DNA of 64,000 nucleotides from Ampelomyces quisqualis (GCA_018398575.1 JAGTXZ010000019.1:124001-188000); one strand, 5' to 3'; numbered from the stretch's first letter, positions 43,091-56,747 are shown. The notes: generated by a model from the sequence alone, not told the origin. Made by a program: numbers and translations.

Positions 43091-46000
43091 TAGTAGATCT
43101 TAATATATCTAAACATGTACTATAGCCTATAGCTATATATAGCTAACTTCTAAGAGACCTACTATAAGCTTAATAATTTAGTTAACTAGCTTAAAGACAT
43201 ACGCGTTGTTAATAGTATAGACGTTAGAAGCTTTATTAAGTTACCTAAAGAGCGCAATCCTAACTACAAAGATCTAGCCTACTTCTTAGACTATATTGTT
43301 GCAATATACAGCCTAAACAAGATAGAAGAGAACTGTAAAGTACTGTTACTCTCTAGACTATTACACTACAAAGCAACAGATATAATAGATTAACTATAGG
43401 TGTATATAGGTTAGCAAGAGTTTACTATAAATAATAGGTAATATATTAATAAGCTAAGAGCACTGTAACAGGCAACTATAAAATAGATAGCTATAGAGCT
43501 GTAAGATAGACGCTAAAAAGATATACACAACTAGGTAGTAAGACTGCGCTAATATAAATACAAGAATACTATATACCTAAAATAAGACAACACTAGGCTA
43601 TCTGCAAGCGTAAAAACTAAGAGTAATATTATAGTATAGTTACAGTTAGAAAAGCGTAATAATACTATACTTTACTAGAACAAGAATAGCTATTACACAA
43701 ATTATCTTATAGGGCCTGTAATCTTTAGTATTTTAGCTAGCGCATTAACTAAAATAACTAGACAATATTAGCCTAGCAAACACTAAAATTAAAGAATAAT
43801 TACCTAGCACTAACTATATTAGGCTAAAGACTAGATTAATAATCTAAAGTAGTAGCACATAATCTATATAACTAAAAGAGTAAGGTTATTAAGAAATTAT
43901 ACACGCATAGTAACATCTAGGCAGGATAGTAGCGTAGAAAGTTAAGTACCCTAGCATACTAGCACTAAGCAGAGATACTATACTGCAAGATATGTTAACA
44001 AGAGACAAGGCTATTATACAAGAATATAAGACAACAGATAATAATAGTATTTTTTGTAAGATACTGCGTACTACATAATTTGCAATATTAGTTACTAATA
44101 CTAAGAGAAAACACTTAAACAAAGAAATACTACTATATTAATAGCAAACTTAGCGTTAAAAAGGAGAAACTAATCTTCTTACAAACAAATCTATAAAACG
44201 TAGAGCAGAATTATTTAGTTAAAAATACAAACGTCTTAAACTAACGTTAAAATATATAATAGAAGTAGGCTGCTATACACTTCTTTGCTAGCTACAAGCT
44301 GCATACACTATAGAGATCTGTTAACTACTATCTACGCTAATAGCACATAGTCTAAGGCGTTAGATATACTAATAGATAATATAGAATTATAATAGAACAA
44401 TATAGTGCAAAGAAACAAAAGGCAATAGATAGCTTTCCTTACTAACAGAACTGCAGACGTATAAAAAACTTCCCTATAATTCTATGTAAACTACTAGACG
44501 CTAGTATACAACTTAAATATTCTAACGCAGCCTTATTGCGTAACCTATCTACTACAATAGCACTAGTAGGTTTAGCTAAGTTTACCTGCTAGACTAAAGA
44601 GAGTGCTACTAATATAATATACAAGAGGTAAGTTACCTATATTATAATACAAAAATATAGAAGGTAAGAATTTTACTTAGTACTATACAGTATCCTATAG
44701 TACTATATAGTAGACCTGTCTACTGTAATAGCACTAGTAGGTTTAGCTAAGTTTACCTGCTAGACTAAAGAGAGTGCTACTAATATAATATATAAGAGGT
44801 AAGTTACCTACACTATAATATAAAAACCTAGAAGGTAAAAATTTTACTTAGTGCTATACAGTGTCCTATAGTACTATACAGTACTGTACTAAGAATAACA
44901 CGTAGTAAAAGGCGCTCTCTTAGAATACACTTTTACTTACTTTAAAGACATAACATAACATATTAGCGCTAGGTAAGAGGCTATATAATACTAAGATAAA
45001 ACCCTACTTACTTTTACTTGCACCTATAATTTAACCTACTACTACAACTATATAATACTACGTTACTACTACAAACGCACTATAACTATATAATAACAAC
45101 AATAGTACTACAACGCAAATACACGTAATTTTCTATATTACATTTACTACACTACACTATATATTATAACACTGTTACAAGTAAGTATATAACATAAGTA
45201 CACCTATATACACTAACTAAGCTATAGCTATTCTACTATTCTTGTACCTGCTTACACTGTTCTTAACTGTTACGCGTAATATATTATATAATACGCGCGT
45301 TATAAGATTACAATAATAAGTATAAGTAGCAGCTACCTTAATTAAATAAATAGTACACAAGTAATGTAAAGACAATAACTACTAATAACGTATTGTAGGC
45401 AATTGTAAGAATAGGCTATAATATTAATATAGCAGACTAGCGCATATAAGTTAAAGAGATAACAGATTTTATCTAGTATAAGAATATATATAATAAGATT
45501 AAATAGGCACACTTATAGGCTAACTACCTAAAGACAATGCGCAGCCTAATAACAGATAAATAGCTTAAGTATACTATATACCCTAGACTAACTAATAGTA
45601 GTATACTAAGGAAATTCTACAAGGCAACAGCTAGCGCTGTATAGAAGAAGATAATCTTAGAAATTTAAGACTATAGTAACAAAGTTAAAGCTAAATATAT
45701 AGAAAGATAGCTAACGCTTGCAAACTTAGAACTAGAATGCACGCAGTTGGCATTAGTAGTCTTAAGTTCTTCTACTACTTTAGTAACTTAGCTAATAGGC
45801 TTTACTACAATAATAACTAAACTATTACTTAACAACGTTAATGTCTATATTATAGACAGCGTATATTATTAAACTACCTAGACCTTCCTGCTTTTAAGGC
45901 TAATAATAGCTGCATATTAACAGTAGCTTAAAGACAGTAACTTTAAGATAAAGCTATAATATCTTAAATACAGTACACTTGTTAAATACCTGTTATAATT

Positions 46001-46929
46001 AAAATTTATAGACTAGTATATAGTTAGGACTTTCAAGATATTTAACGCGTTAGCGCTGCGCCTAATTACTAATAACAATAATCTAGCTGTAACTATTAAC
46101 TTATATGTTAAGATAAGAAGCCTTAAGGGCGTTACAATTAAATACTAGACTCTAGTACAAGACAAAGTTAAGCCTAGTAGTAATACAACCTAGAATAGTA
46201 TACAAATAATAATAGCTAACTACATAATATAGTGCACTTTACTTTAGGCAGCAACAGTAACATTATAAACCTAGTAGGTACTACTAGAGACAAGAGGCAA
46301 AGGTACCTCTACTTAGAGCTTAATAACAACACTAAAGACAATAACTATAAATAATAAAAGACAATAAGAGCGCTAGTAGACCTAGCTTGTAAACTATTAA
46401 TAGGACTTAAAGCAAATAGTAGCAAACGCTTTAATAGATAGAGTAAGGGTAAGAAGAAGAAGGATAACAGCCTAGACATATACATTAAGACTTTAACTAC
46501 TAAAATTAAGCGCCTAAAAGAGTAGAACAACAGCACTATAAAGAAAGTAAAGAGAAGCAGAGACAAAGATACTGCGCAAACACAAAACAACGCAATATCT
46601 ACGCTAATTACTATACCTAAACAGAAACGCAAGAGTGCTATAGAAAAATAGTAAAAGTTACTAGAAGAAGATACTTACTCTAGTAGTAAAGAAGAATAAG
46701 AAGAGTATAATAAAGGTAACAAAAATAAGAATAAAAAGCTCTAGTTAGCAAAACAACTTGCGTTAGAAGAAAGGCTGCAGCTTTAAGCTCTACTAAACGC
46801 AAGGTAAGTGCACTATAGAAAGCCTATAACTATAATTTACGCAACTAATACATAAGATAGGACAGCAGATAAACTATAAGCTTAAATTAGAGTAGCAATA
46901 GAACACTGCTAAGAGAACAAATAGTAAGA
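43091..46929. repeat. AT-rich RIP tract with scattered plus-strand coding remnants
   Basis: The plus strand keeps pieces of protein-like reading, for example KLPKERNPNYKDLAYFLDYI (about 43238-43297) and, around 45530-46200, MRSLITDK followed by KYTIYPRLTNSSILRKFYKA. They may belong to the N-terminal part of the SNF2-type relic or to another element. A 171-bp tandem duplication is at 44546-44890. No intact gene. Confidence 0.5.
44546..44890. repeat. Two tandem copies of a 171-bp unit
   Basis: CACTAGTAGGTTTAGCTAAG recurs at 44561 and 44732, and the full 171-bp stretch around it is duplicated with about 10 mostly transition differences. Each copy contains short subrepeats (CTATACAGTRTCCTATAGTA). 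Confidence 0.85.
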
Positions 46930-49440
46930 AGCAGCTAACTTCTTTAGATTTCTACTAAAAGACTTTAAGAATAACGCGCCTATAATACTACATTTATTAT
47001 AGGGACTAACAGTCCTATTTACAGTATACTAACTAACAGAGGCCTATATACTTTACAAAAAAGAGCTTTCTTTAGACAATAGCAGCATATTTAGAAATAT
47101 AATAGATATAGAGAAAACAAGATTAGCTATACTTATAATAATTATAAGGCATACGCACTTTAAGAACTAGACTAAAGTGCAAGAGAACTAATTAAAGAAT
47201 AAAACTAGTTAATATAGAGCTAAAGACAACAGTTAAGAATAGTGCCCTATAATAGACTAACAGACATTCCTATATATATGTAAAAAAAACCCTTTAATAC
47301 TAGAAGAGCTACAGTTAGCAGTATCTATAGTAAGCAGATAGGGCTACGCACTAGCTGCATAGAAGGCTAAAATTATTACTATAGGCTTCTGCAAATCTAA
47401 ATAGTGCAACCTAAAAGACTCTCTTACACTTTGTATTTACTTTATAGACAACACTCTCTTACAGAGTATAGGCGCACTAATAGTAGACAAAGAAATAGAG
47501 ATAAGGATTAATCTGTAAGTTAAACAGCACCTTGCAGCGTTTAACTAAAACGTTCTACTACGCAAATTTACAAAGAACAGTAAAAAGTATGTAGAGATAG
47601 TTCTGTAGTACATCTAAGAACGCTACATACTAAAAGTCTACCTAAATGTAACTGCGCACTATCTAGCACTGTCTGCTAGCTAATTTATAATTGTATAGAG
47701 CTATACAATATTAGTAAAACGCATACTTAACAAATACTAAACTATAAGACTTACAACTACACGCAAAATATTATTAAGAGGTAGCAAAGTAAGCGTAAGA
47801 GACACCTTTAATATTCTTAGCTATATAGTAATCTAAGGACATATTATCTTTAACAAGTTCTATAACTATAAATCTAAGAATAATATTATAGGTAACTTGT
47901 ACAAGACTATTTAAATTAAGAACTATAGTTATTAGTAGAAGGCCTAGGCCCTCTTAGGTACACTAATAGAGAAGAATCTCTATAAGATACTTATTTTTAT
48001 TTTCCTAGCGCTTAGTAGACTACAAGACAATAAGAACTTCTTAAACTAGTACTGTCTTACAGGCAAGAAGGATAACATAAATAGTTCTAAACTATTTACT
48101 ACTGCTAACTCTATATACGCAAGTATTAAGAAAGTTATAGATATAAGAGAGACAAGAAAAATAGTAGGCCTAGTTATAGCAAAGGGCTAGGACACTTACT
48201 TATCTAAGGCATAAGAAGAAGTTAAAAACGTACTTAATTCTCTAGAGTACATAGCGCTTATAGCGTTAGGAAAGAAGATTATAGTAAAGTTTATACTATA
48301 TTAAACTCTAGTTACGTAAGACCTATAGGGCTAGAAGATTTTAGGCATTAAGAGCAACTTTTTAACGTTCTACTAGATATACTAAACAGACAACTTCTAA
48401 TTAACTATAGCTAACGCAATAATAAGATGCAAGAGAGTCTTACTACAAGAAGAGCTAAGCAGCGTAGAAGCTAAGAGCACATGCATATTTAACTGCGCTA
48501 AGTTATAGAGTATTATAACATTTCTAATACTAGCCTAGCTTAAGGCTGCGCTGTTTAAAAGCAAAAAAAGTAAAAAAACTAAGTAGTTTACATTAACGTA
48601 TATCTAACAGTACTTCTAGCAGCTAGACAAAGAAATATTTACTAATAACCTTAACTTACTACTTATATATAGTGTAAAGTACAAGGTAATTAAGCTAGAG
48701 GCTAAAAAGACCTATGTTAAAACTAGACCTAATTCTAATTAGAGAGGCCTAGTAGATAATTAAACAGTACTGCGCAACGTTTAGGCTAAAATTCTTATTA
48801 GCTTATACAAACTATGTATGCAACTAGTGCTCTAGTTAGAGCTGCAAAAAAAATTTAGTAAAGATATAGTTCTTCTACTAAGAGGAGGAATGCTAAAGTC
48901 TAAAATAGACGCTGTGTTAGTAAAATAGAAGGACCTAGACTTAACATTTATTTTAGTAGCGTTAATAGCGTTTGCAGAAGCTATTACGCTAATTAAGGCA
49001 AATAAGGTTATAATTGCAGAGCCTTAAGACAAACAGGGCACCTAAGACTAATTTATGTTTAGGGTATATTAACTAGGCTAGCTAGTAGACGTGTATAAGA
49101 GCATTATTTTATACAACTTAAAAAGCAATCTAAAAACAAAAGTTCTAAAGGAGTAGAATGTAAAGATATTGTTGCGCAGTAGTCTACAAAGTGTAACAAC
49201 AAAAGGAGAAGAGATTAAGTAGGATTGTAATAAGAAAATCTTTGTAAAGCTTAAGAGGCTAGTGTAAATTAGGTAAATTAAGTAGTAGGACTGCAGAGTA
49301 TAGTACACTACTGTGTAAAGCTATAAGATAAAAAACGCTTAAGTAGATACGTAGCCTAGTCTTAAGAGCATAAGAATACAAAAAGTATTGCAAAAGAAGT
49401 ATATACGTAGACGTAACGCGAAATTAATTTAAAGTGTAAG
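46930..49440 (+). pseudogene. SNF2-family helicase/ATPase relic, RIP-mutated
   Basis: The plus strand carries SNF2 motifs in order. Near 47092-47135 it reads RNIIDIEKTRLAILI, a Walker A region in which DMGxGKT has become DIEKT through G-to-A changes. Near 47960 LGTLIEKNLYKILIFIF matches the TGTPIxNxLxxL motif III area; from about 48100 there is a helicase C-terminal half; near 49005-49085 KVIIAEP followed by FRVY*LG*LVDVY matches motifs V and VI (normally RxxRxGQ). At least one frameshift and many stops make it dead. SNF2/Rad5-Rad16-like helicases are known passengers or components of large fungal repeats. Whether it belonged to a transposon or was a duplicated host gene cannot be told here. 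Confidence 0.65.
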
Positions 49441-49680
49441 GATAGTGTAGATTTGCAGCAAAACTTAAACTAAGTAATAGCGCTATTAAAGGAATTGCCT
49501 TAGACTTAAACTATAGTTAGGCACAGTTAAGAACAGGCTACTAACTAGTAATACAGTTGTGTAGACAGTGCAAAGCTATATTAAACATAAGAACTACAAA
49601 CTATTTTGTAAAAGAGTTCTACAAGCTAGGCTGCTAATAATAGTATGCTAGGCATTACTGTTATTACTTAGCACAGTAGA

Positions 49681-49772
49681 GCACAGTTAAGAACTGTCTA
49701 GTAGCTAGTAGTACAGTCGTGTTAACAGTGTTGCTAATATCGCAGATGTTGCTAACGTTCTGTTTTCCTAAC
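49681..49772 (-). repeat. Inverted copy of the foldback element end
   Basis: The reverse complement of 49681-49772 matches 32320-32412 with only a few differences (shared GTTAGGAAAACA, ACATCTGCGATATTAGCAAC, CTAGCTACTAGA). It ends TTTTCCTAAC at 49772. A second, weaker copy of the inner part is at about 49525-49600. Confidence 0.8.
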
Positions 49773-49965
49773 AATAGTTTCTCTAGTTTATTAGCTAAGT
49801 TCTAATCTTACTCTACCTTCTACATTAAATTCTTTCTTAGTATTATCTACTTAGTCTTATTATAATATATTCTGGAATTCTTAGTATTATATAAAAAAGA
49901 GCAATTCTATAGTATATATAATACTAGAAGTAGAAGCATAGAAGTCTTATATAACCTTAATTAAT

Positions 49966-50423
49966 TGTTAAGACTATTAGTTTAGTAGCAAATAATAAGA
50001 ATGCTAGTATAGACTCGAGGTATAGCTAAGGTTAGTTTTCGCAGATAGGTACAGAGTTGCTTTAGATACAAAAGGTATTGTTACTAAGACAGTAAAGGCT
50101 AAGGCTTTCTAAAAAGAGTAATAATAGTTAGATAGCTTAATGTAACTAACTTAAGCGTCTATAATATAAGTTAAACATAATAATCTATAAGAGCTTATTA
50201 TAGTTCTTATATACTTAGTCTTTCTTATAGTTCTTATTATTCTTAATCTTTATTGTAGATTCTTATAGTTTTTTGTTACAAGAAACAGTAAGACTAAATA
50301 AGACTAATAAGAAGGTTACGTAACATACTTAGTGTACTATATCTCTGCACTAGGTCTAAATCTTGCAACCTGTTTCCTTGTTTATTTATAACGTTTTGTG
50401 TTCTCTATTAGAGGTTTATAACA
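49966..50423 (-). repeat. LTR (3' LTR of the Gypsy element)
   Basis: 458 bp, TGTTAAGACTATTAG at the left and TTTATAACA at the right on the plus strand. Differences from the other LTR are nearly all C/T or G/A, so divergence reflects RIP and not age. Confidence 0.9.
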
Positions 50424-53400
50424 CTATTCTCTTCTTTTACTCTTATATCTTTATAAGTTCTTAGGCTGTATATTATTATTGTCTTTAAGATAATTGTATT
50501 AACAACAAAGAGTTATTTACTATAGTAGCCTACGCCTAATATTCTTAGAAGAGCTTGCCTTGCAAGCTATTGTTATTAAGCAAGAAGTGTAGAAACTATA
50601 AGTCTATAGGTGCAAAAGAGTGTGTTCTGTAAGACATCTTACTACTAGATTTTTTAAAGCTAGACTAACAAATAAAAGAGTTAGAATAGCAGAAAGAGTT
50701 AGAAGAAGCTGCGTTAGTAACAGATAAGACAGAGGCAGAGTTAGTAGTACTCTAGATACGCGCGCGTTAGAATAAACTACGCTATATATAAAAGTAGAAG
50801 CTAGCTCTTTATTATAAGGAGTAGCGTATTTTTAATGCTAGTCTACTAATATTAGAAGAGTTAGATACTCTAGAATTATTAAACTAAGCTGTAGATTAAT
50901 TGTTAATTCTAGAGAGGTCTAGTTCTTGTTCTGCTCTGTAGCACAGTAATAGTGCGTTAGGAGCAGTTAGTAATTTATAAAGTTTGCCTTAGGTTCTTAT
51001 ATATTTTCTAAGTTGTTATAACCTAACTATTTAACTAGGTATTCTTTTTAGCAGTTATTGTCTTAGTGTATTATTCTTTTCTTAACTTTAAATTTATTTT
51101 CTTCTTTAAGTTTATAGTAAAAGGTTTGCTATAATAGTGTTTTTAGGTTAGCTAGTTCTAGTAGGCTTACGTAGAATCTAGAGTAGATCTTTATATCTAG
51201 TAGAAGCTTAAGTGTATACGTAACTAGTCTGTTTCTCTTTAAAATTAAAAATAGTTTAACTTTAATGTAGTTAAGTTCTTTGCTTAGTTATTTTATGTGT
51301 AGATTTTTAGTGTAGAGATACACCTTATCCTCCTCTTTTAGCTAAAGTGCTATTTTTTATTTTCTGTTAATATATAAGATCCTTTGTGCCTAAGCGTATT
51401 GTATTTGTTCTTCTATTTTAATATAGGTTTTCTTTATTTCTTTTACTATCTGTATAGTAGCTTTAGCTATTAGGCTAGGTAATGTTCTTGTAAAGAGATT
51501 TAGATGTTGTCTGTAGTTTATAAAGTATAGCGTCTTGCCTATAGCTTTAGATAATTTGTTGTTGTAGGCTAACTATGCTATTAGTAATAGCAAGACCTAA
51601 TTTGTCTATTATAAGTTACTATATATCTTAAGATACATCTTTATAGTTCTGTTTATTCTTTTTGTTTAGCTGTTAGTTTAAGGATAGTAAGCTGTTAATA
51701 GCTTCTGTTGCGTTCTAATTTCTGCTATTAAGGTAGTCTAATAATTTAACGTAAAGAGTTTGTCTTAATTGCTAATAATTAACTTTAGTATACTATAGTA
51801 TCTAATAAGTCTATTCTTAAGCACGTGTGCTAGCTAAACAGCTGTATAGTCTTGTTAAAAGGGTAGCATAATAGCATATTTTGTAAAGCAATCTACTACA
51901 ACTATAATAGCGTTATAGGCTAATCCTATAGCAGAGTCTTTTAATAGTAGTAGTTCTGTTATAAAGTCTATTAATATGTTAGTCTAAGGCTTAGTTAGGA
52001 GCTCTATTAGCTACATTTTTTTGTAAAGTGTGTGTGTACTATGTTTGTTACGTTAACAGTCTACACATTTCTTAATATAAGCGCTTATTTTATCTTTTAT
52101 ATTTTTAAACTAGTAATTCTATTAAATTAGTTCTATAGTTTAGCTTACTCTAGAATAACTGTGTACTATGTTATTATAGTGTTAACATATAATTAATTCC
52201 TGTAGTTCTTCTAGGACATTAATTCTAATCTTTATAGTTAGATTGTTAATATATTTTGCTAGTCTAAGAGATCTGTTATCTTATGTTTTAAGGATGCTTA
52301 AGCTGTTAATAGTTTTAGTTCTAGTAATATCTAATCTTTAGCTAAAAGCGTTTGCTCTACTATTATCTTTTCTAGGTGTATAGATAATTTTAAACTTATA
52401 CTGTCCTAACATCTCTAACTATTGTACTTGTCTCTAATTAAGTACTTTAGTAGTAGTAAAGGTTGTTAGGTTTTTGTAGTCTAAGTATATTGTAAGATCT
52501 AAGCAACTCTCTGCGTAGATTCTCTAATGTTTAAGTGCTACTACAATTGCAAGTAGTTCTTTGTTGTGTATGTTGTAATTTTCTTCTAGTAGTGTAAATT
52601 TTTGTAAGTAGTAGGCTATTAGATACTATTTCTTATCTTGTTTTTGTTTTGCACACATTCTAATTGCTAAATCTAATGCGTTAGTTTTAAATCTAAGCAG
52701 TTCTCTACTTCTAAATGCTATAAAGACAGGTAGTGCTATACAAGCGTCTTTAAGCGTCTTAAATGCCTAACTTTATTCTTCTATCTATTTCTAGAGTGTG
52801 TTTTTTTATGTAAGTTTAGTAAGTAGCGTAGCAATTAGTAAAAAGTTCTAAATAAACTATTAATTAAAGTTAACAAAGCCTAGAAAGAATTAGATGTCCT
52901 TAACTATAGTAGGCGTTAGCTAATTTCTAATAACTTTAATCTTATCTTTGCTTATTTGTACTCTGTTCTTTCTAACTATGCACTCTAAGAATTCTACTTC
53001 TTCCTAGTGCTATTTACATTTGTTAAGGTCTACTACTAAAAAAAACTTTTCTAGTAGTGTTAGAATTGTATAAACATGTCTTATATGTTCCTTCTTATTT
53101 TTTAAATAGATAAGAATATTGTTAAGGTATGTAATAACAAATATGTTAAGGTATTCTTAAAGTACGTTGTTAATAAGTGCTTAATATGTTGCTAGAGTGT
53201 TAGTAAGACTAAATAGTATTACTAGGTACTTATAGTAGCTATAGCGTGTTCTAAACGCTGTCTTTTATTTTTTGCCTTTCTTTATGCGTATAAGGTTATA
53301 CGCGCCTCTTAGATCTAGTACTGTAAAGATCTTTGCATAGGCTAGTTAATCTTATAGTTCTAAAATGTTAGGTAGTAAGTATTAATTTTTAACTATAATG

Positions 53401-56284
53401 TTATTAAGTTTCTAAAAGTTAATATATAGTTATAGTTTGCTATTCTTCTTTAGTATAAACATAATTAAGTATCTAGCTAGTACTTCTAATACTTAGATAA
53501 AACCTTTCTTTAGGTTTACTTAGATATACTCTTAGAGTAGTTCTAGCTCTTTCTCTAATAATCTGTAGATTAGTCTAAAGGTTAGCCTTTTTCCTTCTTC
53601 TAGGACAATTTTGTAGTCCTACTCCTAATGTTTAGGCAGTGCTTCTAGACCTGTTTCTTCTAAGAATAGTTTCTTAAACTTTCTATATTCCTTAGGTATG
53701 TTAAAAGTTACACGTTTCTCTAAAACTTGTAACGTATTAGTATTTCTTCTTTAATTGTCTAAGTTAACTAGTTGTATCTTTAACTATGTCTTAGTTAAAG
53801 CAATATTATTAATTGTCTTCTTATCTACTATTAAACGCTGCTAATATATAGGCTTAGAATCTATTATATTGTTATAATTCCCTAGAGAGATAGATCTCTT
53901 CTCCTAGTCTATCTATAGGCTATTCTCTCTAAACTATAGAAGTCTTAATATAATGTTATAGGTAGCTAATCTAAAGACGTCTAAGTATATTTCCTATTTA
54001 GTTCCTTAGATATTAAGTTCTGTAGTAGTCTTATATCTAATAAGTAACTTGTTAGGCATCTACTTTTTATTTGCAATATAAAGTTTATATAATTGTTGTT
54101 TCTAATAAGGTTAGAGCCTAGCTCTTAACAAGGTATTACCTAAAATATAGTTTGCTTGTAATTCTAAATCTAGAAGCGCCCTTATTCTTTTTCTGTTAAC
54201 TCTTACTGTAAGTCTTATAAGCTTAGCTAAGTTAATCGCGTTGCAGCTCTAGGTCTCTTTTCTAGAGTCTAGAGTTAACTCTAAAAAAGACTTGTTTATC
54301 TTATATCTTTTATCTTCTTTATTGTTGTAGTGCTTCTTACACTCTAGTTATAGGCAGAACTACTATATATAGTTTATACAGCTACTATTAACAAGTATTC
54401 TATTAGATATGCTTTCTTCCTCTAATATGTTAAAAAAACTTCTTATACTTTGTTTGTTGTATAGGTAATTTGCGCAGGTATTCTTAGAGCAACTATACTA
54501 TTAGTACTTATAAAGTTTCTTCTGATAAGAGAAGTATTAGTTGATTTTACTACTATAATATATTAGGCAGTAGTTGCTACTGCACGCTGTCTATAATAGA
54601 AGTCTGTGTTTTAGATTACAAGGATCCTATAAGTATTTGTCTATAAGCAGGATTTAATGCAATTTGTTTGCCTTCCTATCCTAGTATTTTATAGGTATAG
54701 GGTTTAGTACTAATACTTGTCTATTATTAGCATAGTATATCTGCTTTGTGTGTAAGTTATAGCACGTCTTATATAGTCTAACTGCGTTTGTCTCTAGACA
54801 CAGTCCTTTAACTGTCGCATTCTAGCGTACTAGTTTAAGGCTAGCTAGTAATAAGTATATATCTAGCTTGTCTAGTATAAGTTCTTAGTCTTCTTAGGTA
54901 TTGTAGACCTTTGTAGTCTATTATTAATTCTATGTCTTATAAACTCTGTTTCCTAAGTGTAGCAATTATTCCTTCTCTGTAACTCTATTTATACTTAAAG
55001 AGTATTTATTTATTTAGAGAGTATAATAGGCTTATAAGAATTAGTAATATTATTCTATATATTCTTAGTTAACTTTGTTAGTTTAGTTATACTAGTTGTA
55101 AATATTTTATTGTGTTTGCAGTAGGAGTAGTCCTATCTATTAGAATTGTTTAATGTTACAGTCTTATTCTTAATTGTAAGATAACACAGCGTTAGTTAAG
55201 ACCTAGTTATTAGTTAATATAGTAGAGGTGTCTTTTGTCTATTTTATTATTAGTAGTCTATTAGTTACTTAGACAATAGGTTAATTTTTAATTACAATCT
55301 ATTTTTTAACATCTTCCTCTAAAGTGTTAGTTAACACATTAAGCTAGCGTGTAACTTTATTCTTAGAGCAACAGTCTTATGCATAATATCTAATCTTGTT
55401 ATAGTTATAACAAGTAATCTTATTCTTGTTAGGCCTATCCTCTTGTAGTTATTTCTTTAAGTAACTTTTTTGTTCTAGGCCTTTGTTAAGGTTGTCTAAG
55501 TGCATAGCTTTAGGTCTATACTTTAAGTAGGCTCCTAGTAGGCGTAGTTAGTAAGTTTCTTATCTTAGGTAGTAGCGCTGTTATCTTTTGTTTAGTTATA
55601 TTTGTCTTTAATGTCTTTTGTTTAGGCAAAATCCTTTATGTCCTTATAGTAGACGCAAGGAGTATAACTTATCTTTAAGTGCTAATTTATAGAGTTTATT
55701 ATCTAGGCAAATAGCTTTATTCTAAAGTTCTTTAAGAGTAGTAATGTATGTTCTGCTGTATATAAGTTTAGCTTGTACAGCAGCCTTAAGGCTGTGTTTA
55801 TACATACGCATTAGAGTAGTATTATTCTACTAGATTTGTTTAGCGTATTATTAAGAAACATTAGTATAGTTAGCAGTTCATTAGGTTTATTTTAGACTTT
55901 AGATTTTTTGTTCTGCAATTACAGATTCTTTAAGAGGTAAGAAGATCTGCTGTAAGCGTGTTTTAAACGCGTGCTAGTCTTCTACAAGGTTAGTATTATC
56001 TGCGTCTATAATGTTATTGTCTATATACTTCTAAATAATTAGAAGTACCTATTTCTTAGCGTTGCTTTTTATGTAAGTTATAGTAAAAATAACTTTGTTA
56101 TTATTCTTAATCTTGTCTTCTTCTACATAGAAGTGCCTATTAAACTAGAGAATCTAGGTCTTAAGTTTGTTGCGGTCTCTATAGTAGACATTAAGTTTGT
56201 TAACCTTAAGTCTAGGTTATTCTACTTAGGAATGCTTAGGTGTATCTATTGCAATATTGCTGCTTATTGTAAGAGTGTTTAAAG

Positions 56285-56742
56285 TGTTAAGACTATTAGT
56301 CTAGTAGTAAACAATAAGAATGCTAGTGTAGACTAGAAGTATAGCTAAAGTTAGTTTTCGCAGATAGGTGCAGAGTTGCTTTAGACACAGAGGGTATTAT
56401 TACTAAGACAGTAAAGGCTAAGGCTTTCTAAAAAGAGTAACAATAGTTAAATAGCTTAATATAACTAACTTAAGCGTCTGTAATATAAGTTAAACATAAT
56501 AATCTATAAGAGCTTATTGTAGTTTCTATATACTTAGTCTTTCTTACAGTTCTTATTGTTCTTAATCTTTATTATAGATTCTTATAATTTCTTGTTACAA
56601 GAAACAGTAAGACTAAATAAGACTAATAAGAAGGTTACGTAACATGCTTAGCGTGCTATGTCCCCGCACTAGGTCTAAATCTTGTAACCTGTTTCCTTGT
56701 TTATTTATAACGTCCTGTGTTTTCTGTTAGAGGTTTGTAACA
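56285..56742 (-). repeat. LTR (5' LTR of the Gypsy element)
   Basis: 458 bp, TGTTAAGACTATTAG to TTTGTAACA on the plus strand. It keeps a few more G/C bases (for example CATGCTTAGCGTGCTATG) than the 3' LTR, so it is slightly less mutated. Confidence 0.9.
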
Positions 56743-56747
56743 TTAAT

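Larger units (their letters stand above)
49966..56742 (-). mobile_element. Complete but dead Ty3/Gypsy LTR retrotransposon, 6,777 bp
   Basis: Two 458-bp LTRs (49966-50423 and 56285-56742), each TGTTA...TAACA, flank the body; the 5-bp host sequence TTAAT is present on both sides (49961-49965 and 56743-56747), a perfect target duplication. Coding direction is minus. A CxxC-type zinc knuckle reading CYNYNKIRYYA (Cys codons partly mutated) is near 55430-55390; the reverse transcriptase gives AKIFTVLDLRGAYNLIRI (about 53340-53285) and YLNNILIY (mutated YLDDILIY, about 53130-53105); the integrase zinc region gives YIKKCVDC near 52080-52055. A purine-rich tract (AGTAAAAGAAGAGAATAG) abuts the 49966-50423 LTR at 50424, as a polypurine tract should. 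Stops by RIP are throughout. Confidence 0.92.
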
